Assembly: GCA_002633005.1 (NCBI GenBank)
Contig: NMRA01000483.1
Location: 210,460-274,459 of the forward strand
DNA: 64,000 nucleotides
Direction of reading: 5' to 3'
Source: Phoronis australis
Lineage: Eukaryota > Phoronida > Phoronidae
Shown in pieces: positions 49,417 to 60,559 of the stretch; position 1 is the first letter of the stretch; every line of letters begins with the position of its first letter. A program made the position numbers and the translations under genes. The notes beneath the pieces are model-generated. The model was not told the DNA's origin and did no database searches. It saw only the letters and a program-made list of their open reading frames with translations.

Positions 49417-49648
49417 GTAGTGTGGCAAACCACGCTCAACAGGTGGCACCATGGTACAACTAATCTTAACTATGTTGAAGGACGACAGAGGGCGTGGTGG
49501 TAATCGGGCAGGAGATAACTTGGGATTAGTTGGTACAACCAATTTCAACTAAACTACGTTGAAGGGCAACAGAGGGCATGGCGTTGGCAGGATAAGTTGA
49601 GATAGATTGGGATTAGTTGGATACAACTAAAGATTCTGACATGTATGG
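49417..49648 (-). repeat. Right terminal inverted repeat
   Basis: Reverse complement of the left repeat with a single 108-bp subunit. Ends at the outer tip ctgacatgtatgg, then CTGATCAAG, which is the interrupted THAP element. Confidence 0.9.
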
Positions 49649-50130
49649 CTGATCAAGAAATACTAGAGAGGCACCGTGAACATGCACAGGCAACGGAGCG
49701 TATGGATAGTTCTTTGGTAAGCTGGAATTCGTCAGAGAAATTACCGTCCGATAGTGATATCTCTGACGAAATGCCGGCCACAGACACGGAGATGTTTCAC
49801 GGCCTCATACTTGCTATTAACAGGGTACTTTTCATTCTTCACTACCGCGAGCCACCTCCTTACGGTATTTCGGGGTCTCGAGGAAGTCGAAAAAACGATA
49901 TACCCGCTTTCGTCACAGCTTCATAGTTTGGACAAGCGGGAACGATGCACCGCAATATAGCGGCATTCACTCTGCAGATGAACCACTGACGCCGCTGCGT
50001 CGTTTCTCACCTTCGTCACAGGCTAACGCGACACCTCTCGGCAAGGTGAGGTCGACCGTATGAGAGGCGATGTGGATATAGTCGGATTAAAACGGTAAAA
50101 AAGACTAATTAAATCGGGTGGCATCCTTCT
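49649..50130 (-). pseudogene. THAP element, truncated copy (Kolobok-like)
   Basis: On the minus strand, from about 49958, it reads MPLYCGAS, then PNYEA, SFFRLPRDPE and AVVKNEKYPVNSKYEAVKHL, RVCGRHFV. This is a THAP zinc-finger (Cys-Cys-Cys-His) broken by frameshifts. The outer end GGTGGCATCCTTCT is followed by TTAA at 50131-50134, as in the other copy. The inner side stops at 49649 where the DUF3987 unit abuts. Confidence 0.75.
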
Positions 50131-50134
50131 TTAA

Positions 50135-50649
50135 TGTCTTCATAATGCTGTAAAGCGAAACATGAAAATCAACTTTCATGTGGGTGCACTGATTTTGAAA
50201 TTTCTATGATTTTGCCAAAACCTAATTTAATCAAATGACTTGTATGACGATTTCCAGTTAAATTGTTGTCTTATTATTATCGCCTGGGTTAACCTTACTC
50301 TAACCATAGATTATAGACAGCTTCGCAGATCCGACATTTTTGTGTACTGTCCTACTCTCCTAAAGTATGCGGGGCAGGTTCCAGTTAGTATATCGTGACG
50401 GGAAATTCTCGCATCTACTTACTTTCCAGTACAAGGAAAAAAATTAGTTATTTGGGCATTGAAACGTCAAAGACTTTCAATGATCGAAGTGTTGATATCG
50501 TGAGTACTTTTAGCAATGGTACTACCACCCGACCACACAACAGCAGACCATGATTAGGAGACGACGTACTTGCCGGAACAAAGAAGCACAGAACAGTTCT
50601 CACAGGGTTTTGCCCAGCAAAACACATCACTTGATTTGCCACCATTTCT
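50135..50649. other. Unassigned stretch
   Basis: No gene or repeat recognised between the THAP copy and the inverted repeat at 50650. Confidence 0.5.
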
Positions 50650-51236
50650 TCACTCTGTCGAAAAAGGATTCAAAGAATGACATGTTTTTAGTTATTTCAC
50701 ATAAAAAGCCCTGCAGATGAGCGCTGAAACTTAATTCTCTTTTGTATTTATGACCCTTTCATTCCCACTGAAAACCAAGCTAGGCTAAGAAAAATAGGGG
50801 CAAAAAAGGGCAAAATCAGCACTTTTCACCCCCAAAACACCACTTCACTGCCGATGCACGACTCATACCAACATTAAATTCTGAAAGCAAATTTCCTACA
50901 AATTCCGAAAACGTGGTTCAAAAGTACTGTCAACCAACTAGTTTTTTGGCAATTCTGGCTTGTTTGAGGGCTACCTGAAATCGCAGCCAATTTCTCAGTC
51001 GCTACCCAGCAATGCACAATTGCAATCGGGGGCCGCCATCTTGAAGAAGAGTGCAGCTACAGCCGAGAAAGTGGCCTTTTTTATTCTTAGCATGTTCACA
51101 AATACAAACAAACCACATTCACTGAGCCTACATGCAATGCCCACCTACAAAATGCCCCCAAACTTAGCTACCCCAAAATTTTAATATTTTGGCAGTGCAA
51201 ATTGGCCGCGACCGCAGCCTAACTGTTCAGTGCCAC
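50650..51236 (+). repeat. Long dispersed repeat, left copy
   Basis: About 590 bp matching 58507-59098 in reverse complement. Shared phrases include cagcactttt, ggccgccatcttgaagaaga and tggccgcgaccgcagcctaa. No open frame of note. Confidence 0.85.
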
Positions 51237-53140
51237 CCTAACACCAAATAATTTGGCCAGGTGTGGCAAGTGAATAACGACGCAACGGCTTGTACGAAAG
51301 ACCACAGATTTCTTCCATTGAACGTTTACGGAGTTGACGGTCCATCTGCTATAGTCAATGCTCTAACAAACGAAAATTAACGGCATATCAAGCGAGTCTT
51401 TCAGAAACTAAGAACTCATTCAAACAATTCGTCACAACTTTGTCACCACTCTTGCTCAGAAACTTAGTCACGTCGTAATGCGGAGCACAGGATCTCTTTG
51501 TCATGAATATTTTTGTTTTCTACTAGAGTTTACGTTCTTTAGATGCATAACAATACTAAAATGAGATCCAATGTTTCTTTTTTACGGTTTAACACACGTG
51601 CATGCATCAGGATCACTCTACTTTCCGAAGGAGTGAGTTTATAAATACACAAAACGGACCGAGATAGGCGTACATGAAGTAATATCCCACTCGACATTAT
51701 TCCGCGTATCGACCGAGACCATAGACTATAGTACATAATCTATGGCTGAAGGTCTTCGTAAGGACAAGAGTTCACCAGTCACTACCATTGGAAGAAATTT
51801 AGCGGACATTTTTCGTCAAAAAGTTTACCAGATAGTTTTCATCAAAACGGAGAAAAGGAAAATGGATTTGTGAAGACAGGATTAAGTAGTAGGCCTACCA
51901 GAGCCTCTTAAAAAACACCCATCTTCGAAGTGACGTGAACAAATGTACAAGTTTTTTTTGGAAGAACAACTTCCATTCACGTCGACGCGAGAACATAACT
52001 TTCGTATGGCGGGTCACATCCTATATGTATGTACTTGAGCGTTAGGTTGCAAGTTTTTTCTTGAAACAGTTTTAAAAGTAACGATTTATTTCTTGAAAAG
52101 AGGTAACAAAGATGAAAACAACGGCAACTGTGCAGTGAACTTTTAACATCTGGAAATAGTTAAAAAACAAAAATATTCGTTATTGTAGTTTCCGAGGAAT
52201 CGGCGCCCGAGTTGCAGACGATATAGTATCAGCAATTGAAAACTGAGACATAAGTGTCATATAATTAACAGTTTTGTTACAGATTTTGCGTTTAGGGCCT
52301 GTCGAGTGTTAGTTACACTGCTGCAACTGTATTACTTTAAACTATATTCGGAAAGTTTGATGATCGAACCGGCTGAAGACGTCGAGTCGACATTGACCTA
52401 CCTTTTGAACTTTCCATGACAAAGGTCACTGTTGAAGTATTGCGGGAGGTGAATACGGAAAACTTCATTACATGGACGTATTTCCCTAGACAGATTCAAC
52501 GCGTATGGGATAGTATCTATAAACTCAACTATAGAAAGTCCTACACTGCAACATATGTAATGATCTATCCACAGTACTTTTCAAACCTACATAATAGATG
52601 TTTGCTCATTTTCTATCTATGAGAAAGGCAAAATAGCCTTTGCATGCAGTTGGAGTAGTTTATCACATTCTTGCAAATGTCACTGCATCATGAGTGTTTA
52701 CTGAACAACTGTATCAAACGACATCAAAGGTCCAATTAAGATATAGATATATATAATTTTGGATGAATGCTGGCTAAGTTTTTCACAGCATTACTGTGAG
52801 GGATCCATATTCTAACATCGTTGTCTTCGGTGGGTAGAAATCTTTTGAATCACTGAACATAATCCCTGCTGGTTCAACTGGTCATAGACATCAATCCTTG
52901 TCTCGTGAATTCATAAGAATACAAACCGCAGAATAATAGACTATTCTGTATTATTATTTCATGCGTTATATAAATACTACTATCATAACGCAAAATGGCA
53001 GTGACAGGTTTTGTGTGCTGTTGCTCCAGTCGTTTCAGCTTGTGATCATGTCAAAGAGGGAAATTCGTCTTTCCCGTGTCGGTGGCTAAATAGACCTTCA
53101 TGCATTAGATATTCGAAAAGTGCCAGCATTTCAAGTTGCT
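51237..53140. other. Unassigned stretch
   Basis: AT-rich, with no supported gene, RNA gene or repeat. Confidence 0.5.
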
Positions 53141-53165
53141 TTCTTTGTTCAAAAAGCATATTTTA

Positions 53166-53230
53166 ACGCGCGCGCGCGCGCGCGCACACACACACACACA
53201 CGAACACACACAAACACACATACATACATA
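53166..53230. repeat. (CG)n-(CA)n dinucleotide tract
   Basis: About 20 bp of alternating CG pass directly into about 40 bp of CA with rare interruptions. Alternating purine-pyrimidine DNA of this kind can adopt the Z form (established knowledge). Confidence 0.95.
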
Positions 53231-53559
53231 CCGAAAGCCCAGTGAAGATACTCACACGGTGCATATACAAATGCAGCAATAATTTCAATGATATATACAA
53301 GATTACCTTCAAAGTTTGAAAGTGGATAGACATAAAAAATGTCAATATACATTTACCATACTGCTGTACGATATCTTACTGATAATAATCAAGAGTGATT
53401 TCAAGTGAGGTATGTTGTCAATTAAGAACTAAGCTGAGTCACTTTAAAATAATTCCACCAAGAAACAGAAATTAAGGTTTTCGAAAAAAGCCATATTGGT
53501 AGTGGAAATATATTCTTCTATAATCATTAAGCACAATCTTAATTTTATTAAAAATTTTA

Positions 53560-53717
53560 CGGTGGCCCAAAGCTGACACTGAAAAAATAAAATTACGAAA
53601 AATTCTCTGTTCTCGGAGGAGAAAACCTTTCCGCCGGAGAGGAAAGTTTTCTCCGAGGAAAGGTTTTCTCTGTGGAGAAAAGTGATTTTTTTCGCAATTG
53701 TCAGCTTTGAGCCACCG
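53560..53717. mobile_element. Foldback MITE with TA target duplication
   Basis: 158 bp with ends CGGTGGCCCAAAGCTGACA and TGTCAGCTTTGAGCCACCG, inverted repeats with one mismatch, flanked by TA on both sides (53558-53559, 53718-53719). The interior is itself an imperfect palindrome of ttttctccgaggagaaaacc phrases. TA flanks suggest mobilisation by a Tc1/mariner-type transposase (inference). Confidence 0.85.
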
Positions 53718-54018
53718 TAGAACTCATAGTAAGCGTTATGATATCGGGTTTTGTTCCGAGTGTCTGGAAAAGCTCTATTCTCTGATCTTCGTTTACTGTG
53801 TAGTCAAAAAAGATACGAGCAAATGACTGGAAGTTTTTACATCAACAAATTGTCGTAGTGTTCCTAAAATTGTGTCTATAATTGTCGCTGTTAAGCAACA
53901 ATCCGCATCTTGACCTGCATAAGCTAATTTCATGACTGCTGTAGGAAAGTTGAAGCAAATCTAAAGTAGTAGTATACTGTTTAAAATCATGCTTAAGCGA
54001 GACAACTGAGTTGCTTTC

Positions 54019-54240
54019 TTATATTTTAGTCGGTAAGGAATTCCAGTAATCAATGCATGTTATTATAACTGTGGGTCTTCTAAAGGTCTCTGGCGAGGGA
54101 AGGTGGAATAGAATACGAGATACTATGTCGAAGTCCAGGTCTAGTGCATTGGCACTTGTTAGAGTCAAATAGGATTTTATTCGATTAGATGTGGTGTTGT
54201 TTGAAGCTTTAAAATTATAAATGGACTGCTTGAACTTCAC
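54019..54240 (-). mobile_element. Possible LINE ORF2 C-terminal fragment
   Basis: A 73-codon minus-strand frame ends RRPTVIITCIDYWNSLPTKI and stop. The 'WNSLP' box just before the end is common in LINE proteins. No reverse transcriptase sequence is seen next to it. Confidence 0.3.
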
Positions 54241-54962
54241 GACGAGTAGCTAGTTTGCTCTAGTTGAGACTATCTAAGACCTTAAAGGCCTATGGTCCGA
54301 GTTACAGAAGAAAATAAACGCCGTCTTAGTCGTTTTTGGTGTGACATAAAGTTCAAAAAAGTTATTAACTTTGAACAATTAATAAAAATGAAAAACACGC
54401 TGTAAATACTACTAACGAATGAAATGTTTCCAAGGAATAAAAAGGAAAGTCATTAAAATACGCATAAACACTTCAACAACCATGTTTACATCGAAACCAA
54501 TAAAAACAATACATACCTCCAGATTTTCCGATTTCAATCGCCAACATTCACGGTAAAGCGTAGAGACAAAAACGATCCTGGGGGGGGGGACAAATTTGTA
54601 GGACGTGTTGGGGACATGCTGCCCACTCTCCCTCACCTGACCATGCCAATACCTTTATTAGAAAGCTCCTATCCCTGGTGGTCGTAGTGAGTACGATGGG
54701 TGGCGAGTCTCGGTCAACATAGCTATACTTGAGAATAGCTAATTAGTTTTGCTTTATTTTTTCCAGTTAGGATAGGACTGAGCACCTACACATGCCCATG
54801 CAACCGTAAGTTGGTCTGTCTTATTCCATTAAGTTTTAAAAATGTATAGATATGCCAAGCTGAAACTTATTCAGTTATCGATAGCCACTTTCCCTCTGTA
54901 TTTTCATCTTAGAGTGTGTAAGTTAGGAGAGAACGGTTACTTGCAGCTTGCATGGTCCAAGC

Positions 54963-55018
54963 ACATTACTTGAACCCACAACCTTCAGAACATTAGCCAA
55001 TCAAGTCGCATTATTGAA
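54963..55018 (-). repeat. tRNA-derived SINE relic
   Basis: Minus strand: GCGACTTGATTGGCTAATGT resembles an A box region, and GTGGGTTCAAGTAATG a B box, at tRNA-like spacing. Decayed stems argue against a working tRNA. Confidence 0.4.
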
Positions 55019-55099
55019 GTACAAATCTGTAAGTTTGGGCATGTCATGGAATTGCTCAATTTTCGAGTTGTGTATCGAATACAGATATTATGCTCAAAT

Positions 55100-55976
55100 G
55101 TAAGCCGGAATTTGCGTCAATATTAATGTTACAAATTATATGCCTCTTATGTTGCTGTAAGTTTAGAATGATCCTGCCTGAGTTATAAATTTTACCTGCA
55201 GTTGTTTTATGCGTAAAGGTATGACAAATTGACTTAAAGTACATTTTTAAATCAGTTATCTCGTGATTGTTTTTGGTAAATGAGTCAAATTGTAGTGTTT
55301 AAACCCTTCTTTGTCATATGTAATTTCAGAATGAGTGGTTTAAACAAACCCCCTAGATATTAACTTCGGAGGAGTCCCAGACTGGTTATAGATGCAGATT
55401 GCCTGAAGAAACCTTGAGGTACTGTTCCATTTAATTTCTTTAATATCTCATGGAATGACATTTCATATTTTATTCTACTCACAACTGGCAAGCCTAACCA
55501 GACAAAGGTTTTACTGTGATTTTTTTTTAATTTTTCAACTTAATTTGCCTTGTTTAAAGCATGTTCAATTTGTATTTAGGGACTTGTTGATACTAGCATC
55601 CAGTCAGTGGCATGGGCACGGTTATCATTACTTGTACCCAATGGTGGTTTTCTTTGCACAGTATCTTTGGTTTTAGTGCTTCACTGCTCAATGATATTGT
55701 AACTTTCCACTATCTTTTACACATACATGCTACCCCGGTATTTCAATGAGAAATCCAAGAAGTATGCAGTCAAAGATGAAGAAAGGCCTATACTCCACTG
55801 CCACAGGCATTCGTAATTAGCAGATGTTTGAGAGAAGAACAAGGCATGCACAAAATTGACAAATGACTTCCAGGGGCCAACCAGTTTATTGCCTTGAGGT
55901 CAATGGTCTGGCAACCAATGTTAACTGATCCATCAAAAGAATTAATCACTGCTTCAGTGAACACTTGACAATATTT
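55100..55976. other. Unassigned stretch
   Basis: No feature recognised. Confidence 0.5.
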
Positions 55977-56146
55977 TTAATGGAGAATGCCAACCGATTT
56001 AATTAGTCTTTATTACCGTCTTAATCGGTCTATATCCTCATCGCCTTTTATACGGTCGACCTCACCTTGCCGAGAGATGTCGCGTTAACCTGTGAGGAAG
56101 AAGGGAAGCGACGCAGCGACGTCAGTGGTTCGTCTGCGGAGTGAAT

Positions 56147-56440
56147 GCCGCTACATTGTGGTGCATCGGTTCCCGTTTGTCCGAACTATAAAGCTGCGAA
56201 GAAAGCGGATGTATCGTTTTTCGACTTCCTCGAGAGCCCGAAATGCTGAGGAAGTGACTCGCGGTTGTGAAGAATGAAAGTTATGCTGTTAATAGCAAGT
56301 ATGAGGACGTGAAACATCTCCGTGTCTGTGGCCAGCATTTCGTGGACAGTGATTTCTCTGACGAATTCCGGCATGCCAAAGACCTATCCATACTTTCCGT
56401 TGCCTGTGCATGTTAACGGCGCCTCTCCAGTATTGCTTGA
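56147..56440 (+). pseudogene. Broken THAP zinc-finger exon
   Basis: Reads MPLHCGASVPVCPNYKAAKK, then SFFDFLESP and, after frameshifts, KNESYAVNSKYEDVKHLRVC, GQHFVDSDFSDEF. The Cys-Cys...Cys-X2-His zinc ligands of THAP are visible but spread over different frames. It pairs with the copy at 49649-49958. Confidence 0.7.
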
Positions 56441-56640
56441 TCAGTGTATTCCGGTTCGAACTGATAGCCTGTGAAACCTAACGATCCATCTGTGAAATCT
56501 TCGTCGGACGAGCTCTTGGCTAAGTCGGGATTGGCCCCGACGAGTGCAGTGTAGACGTTTATTATTCTGCGTTCTGTTTCAAAATGAATTATTCTCATCC
56601 TAAAATGATCCTGACCAATGCAGCTTATATGAAACTGAAA
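56395..56640 (-). pseudogene. P2RX7_C-like fragment overlapping the THAP exon antisense
   Basis: Minus-strand frame containing SSSDEDFTDGSLGFTGYQFE then PEYTDQAILERRREHAQATE. An acidic lead followed by GYQFEPEYT is typical of the start of P2X7-C-terminal-like cysteine-rich proteins that are numerous in invertebrates. The cysteine-rich core is not seen here. Its 3' part lies opposite the THAP 3' end. Confidence 0.4.
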
Positions 56641-57110
56641 CAAAGTCTGTCTCATTAAATACAATTTGTAATCGGCCTTGGAGTGCTCGAGAGTGCAAAT
56701 GTTTTGAGAAGCCAGCAAGGAATAAACCACTGCGTTACCTGCTTTTGATGCCGGCAACAAAGGTAGGCCTAATTGACCGGGCGACGAGGCCGTGTGAGCG
56801 CATGCTAATTGCTGACAGAAAGCTGTTGTGAAACAATTACTCGATTTTATTACTACTGTCACATGTTAGGGGAATCTTTGTTTACTAGAAATACAAATAC
56901 ATCATTCAAATCATTGTTACTGCACAACCTTTGCCCTGACGGTCTGTGGAAGGGGAACCCGAATTCGCGGTCACCGACAAGTAGATTTTCAGTTTCGTCA
57001 CGGGCTAATTCACATAAATAATTACGTGCACATTATTTCTTTGGCTCCGTCTTTCCGTGACTGGAGGTTTAGTTTCCAACTCAACTGAGCTGGTTTATGT
57101 TCGTGCCAGT

Positions 57111-57290
57111 CCCGGCGGCCGCGACGGGCCTGATCGGGTTCCGAGCCGTGACTGGCCGGGATAACGAGTCAGTCCGGCTGCGACGGGCCTCAGTGATCGG
57201 GTTCCGAGCCACTGGCCGGGATTAACTAGTCAGTCCGGCTGCGACGGGCCTCAGTGATCGGGTTCCGAGCCACTGGCCGGGATAACAAGC
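57111..57290. repeat. GC-rich minisatellite, three 60-bp units
   Basis: Units begin gcgacgggcctcagtgatcg at 57121, 57180 and 57241, with 59-61 bp period and more than 60% G+C, against AT-rich surroundings. Confidence 0.9.
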
Positions 57291-57783
57291 GTTTTGTGTG
57301 TTTAGAACTCAAAAAATCACAAGTATAAACAACACAAATCTAGGTTCTCCTGTCTGTATTTCATTGAAGAATAATTCGAATTTATCTTCGAACAGACGCC
57401 AAACTCCTGCTACGGACTCGACCTTGGTAAATTGGCCTGCCGAACTTTGTAGGCTACGGTGTGTCCAAATACCAGTAAATCCGTAACAGCGAAATAAAAC
57501 AACACGTTTTTATAAAAACTCGGTGTATTTTTAAGGGTTTTACATCGAAGTTTGATGATTTATTGGTGATCAACGATGAATTCAAGCGATAAGCTGACAC
57601 CACTAAACCTTGTTGTGAACTGCTGAACAGACTGCGTGTGAAACCAATTACGTCATTGGATAATTTCAACACCTCCGTGTGCCGTCAGGTGTCAGGTATT
57701 GCAGCCGAACATGCCATCGGAGAAGAACTACTCGATCTAAATTGATACAAAATAGATTGTTTTTGGGTGGCATTCTCCTTTAA

Positions 57784-58506
57784 AGTTACTTTTGCACAGT
57801 AGCTTGACGTGGATATAGACTGTAGTCAATACATCTGGACACGACGATATTTATCATGGTATCAGTTTATCGTACAGTATATAAGTCTGAGTAAATCAAT
57901 GATACTTAATCACTGTTGCGACGCCAAAAACAGTGATACAGTGCCTGCTTTGTAATTTTATTGTTCGTGTAACTCGAGTCCATCAACCTGTTTCATCTGC
58001 TCTTGTTGATGCAGGTGGTGATGGGAATTGACTGGTACGTAATTAAAATAAATGTGTCCAAGACTTAAGCATATTTCAATTTATTACATGTCATGCAGCA
58101 GCTCTTGTTTGCATTTACATTGATGTTGAGAATTACTACAGTGAAATTTGATGTTGTACAGGTTTAACTTTGGCCCTGAAAAAATCCATTCTGTTCGTTA
58201 ATGTGATTACGTCATTGCTGTTAAAGCTCTTATAAACCTGCCTTCCATCAAAGAACCGACTCAACCTTACTCAAAGTACAGGTGAACATAAATTTTAAGC
58301 ACCGATTTGTCTGCACAACAGACTACATTTACACTTCCTCTTGTTTGGGGTGAAGCGCTGCCTGATGTGAATTCGACCAGCCAATCGAAAACGTAGTGTA
58401 AAAAAATTCCCTGCGTGCTGGCTACCACCCAGCGGCACGCAGGGAACCAGCGAGCATCTCCAGCTTGAGGTTTTCCCCAATGAGATAAATATAGCTGTGG
58501 TTATGG
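57784..58506. other. Unassigned stretch
   Basis: No supported gene. A short imperfect inverted repeat (gcgtgctggc... and ...gcggcacgcagg) lies at about 58410-58445. Confidence 0.4.
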
Positions 58507-59098
58507 TAGCACTGAACAGTTAGACTGCGGCCGCGGCCAGTTTGCACTTCCAAAATATTAAAATTTAGGGGTAGGCCAGGCTTGGGGGCATTTTAGTTAG
58601 GTATTGTATGTAAGCCAAGTGAATGTGTTTTTTTTTTGTATTTGTGAACATGCTGAGAATAAAAAGGCCACTTTCTCGGCTGTAGCTGCACTCTTCTTCA
58701 GGATGGTGGCCCCCTATTGCAATTGTGCATTGCGGTGTAGCAACTGAGAAATTGGCCGCGATTTCGGGTAGCCCTCAAGCAAGCCAGATTTTGCAAAAAT
58801 CTAGTTGATTGACAGTACTTTTGAACCACATTTTTGGAATTGATAGGAAATTTGCTTTCGGAATCTAATGTTGGCTTTAGTCGAGCTTCGGCAGGGAAGT
58901 GGTGATTCTGGGGTGAAAAGTGCTGATTTTGCATTTTTTTGCCCTTATTTTTCTTAGTTCAGCTTGGTTTCCACTGGGAGTGAAAGGATCAAAAATACAA
59001 GAGAGTACAAAGTTTCTGTGCTCATCTGTAGGGCTTGTGATGTGAAATGACTCAAAACTTTTCTTTATTTGCATGCAGTTTTTGAAAGAGTGAAGAAA
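58507..59098 (-). repeat. Long dispersed repeat, right copy
   Basis: Reverse complement of 50650-51236 over nearly its full length with scattered differences. With the left copy it bounds about 8.4 kb. Confidence 0.85.
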
Positions 59099-59689
59099 GG
59101 GTGAAGCGTCCATTGACGTGTGTTCTGATAGGCAAATCCCTGTGAGAACTGTTCAGTGCCTCCTATCGCCAAAAAAGAGCATAAAGGCGCATACGCATAT
59201 GCCCTATTAGTTGTGTTTTTGGCCGCCAGGATTGACAAAAACAGCATCGACGAAACTGGATTGAATTCACGAGACGATAGGATATACGAAACAGAATCGA
59301 TTAAACAACATTGAATTCAGTAAACAGGATAGAATATACAAAACAGCGTTGAGTTCACGGCGATATGGAGTCGACGAGTGTGGACTGAATTGATGTACTA
59401 GCATTGAATACACAAGATAGGATTGAATTGTCGTACAGTTGGCATTGAGTTTATTAATGGAATTGAAAATACAATTTGATGTTTTTTGCATAAGCCAAAA
59501 CGAATCTGAGCAAAACACTAATCAAAATGCTTCACGTAAGCTTGCGACGAGAAATAAATTTCAACAAATTTATACACATCTAATGACTGTTATGAAATTT
59601 TATCTTCTCAGTGTTGCATGTCAACGTAAATACATCGTTGCTTAAATTCCTACGCCTTGGTTCAACTTGACAATATTTTCTTCACATTT

Positions 59690-59875
59690 AACATGCGCGC
59701 AACCGGGGGTTCGGGGTCCCCCCATTTGGCGATGTGAGTAAATAGGTCCGCGTGGATGCACAATTCACAGGTCTCAATGTAGTAACCCGTTTTTTTTTAG
59801 TCCCCGTTTCAGTTTTCAGTAAAAGGTCCACATACTGGCCATTCGAGCCCCCCCAGCCATCTTTACATGTTTTAG
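59690..59875 (+). mobile_element. Short GC-ended MITE, copy 3
   Basis: Starts CATGCGCGCAACCGGGGG and shares 'ccccccatttggcgatgtga' and 'gcacaattcacag' with the other copies. Its right end is shortened. Confidence 0.6.
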
Positions 59876-60289
59876 TGTATTTGTGACTAATTCTAAACCA
59901 GTTCTTATTTACTCTGTCCAACATCAATATTTTTATAGTTGTCCTTCCATGTTCACCTCCAGCAGCGACATGTGAGACATTCGGACCAAGTTGCAACAGA
60001 TATTTACAGAACTTATTTCGAACCGTTTCTATACTATTGGTGTCATGGAAACCCTATATTCTGAGTCATGTAACACATGTAACTGGCAAAATTTTTAAGA
60101 CAAATAATTTCCACCATAATGACACTGGCATGTCGACAAATTTTATTATATTTTTCAAAACAAATAGTGCTTTTGATGCTTTTTCAGAAAGTGTTTTTTT
60201 GACTCTTTGTGAAGAGTCTTTCGTAGAATGTTACGTCTAAATAACTGAATTCACAAGTCACGTCGATTTTAACCGAATATCTCTCAACC

Positions 60290-60555
60290 ACTCTTTCTAA
60301 AAAGCACAATTTTTGTCTTGGACATGTTTACGCGCAATTTCCACTGTAACAGTGATTCTGTAGTTTTCCAACCAGTCTTTGCATAACCACAACTGTTTCA
60401 GTAAACATAACCAAATCATCAGCAAACAATAACATGCAAATTGAGTAATCTTACGCTGACACATGATCCGCGAACATTTTAAGTCGTTTTCTTGTTCATT
60501 AAACTAAAAATAGTGACAGCTGGCAACCCTGACGAAATCCTGAACCAGACGCAAA
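60290..60555 (-). mobile_element. LINE reverse transcriptase relic
   Basis: On the minus strand, GSGFRQGCQLSLFL matches the RT 'GxRQGCxLSPxLF' box. About 90 bp later, across frameshifts, LLFADDLVMFTETVVVMQRL carries the catalytic ADD box. Next comes NMSKTKIV-like sequence, as in CR1/Jockey/RTE-type LINEs. Stops and frameshifts mark it as dead. Confidence 0.7.
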
Positions 60556-60559
60556 GGAT

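Larger units (their letters stand above)
40640..49648. mobile_element. Inverted-repeat-bounded unit of about 9 kb carrying a DUF3987 gene
   Basis: The left inverted repeat (40640-41087) and right inverted repeat (49417-49648) match in reverse complement over at least 230 bp. Both start at their outer ends with CATACATGTCAGAATCTTTA. The left one has three copies of a 108-bp subunit, the right one has one. CTG flanks both ends and may be a 3-bp target duplication. The only gene seen inside is the spliced DUF3987 gene. The gap at 49388-49416 lies between gene and right repeat, so one intact element is inferred, not proven. Superfamily not assigned. Confidence 0.65.
55981..57779 (+). mobile_element. 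Kolobok-like THAP element, 1.8 kb copy
   Basis: Ends are TGGAGAATGCC... and ...GGTGGCATTCTCCT, an inverted repeat, each flanked outside by TTAA (55977-55980 and 57780-57783). A TTAA target duplication plus a THAP domain is the signature of the Kolobok superfamily (established knowledge). Inside are a broken THAP exon, a minus-strand P2RX7_C-like frame and a GC-rich minisatellite. The coding parts are frameshifted, so this copy is non-autonomous. Confidence 0.7.

Noticed and set aside
49645-49926. Plus-strand frame of 93 codons as a gene of its own
   Set aside because: It is the antisense side of the truncated THAP copy. Only its first part resembles the P2RX7_C-like frame, and it lacks a body.
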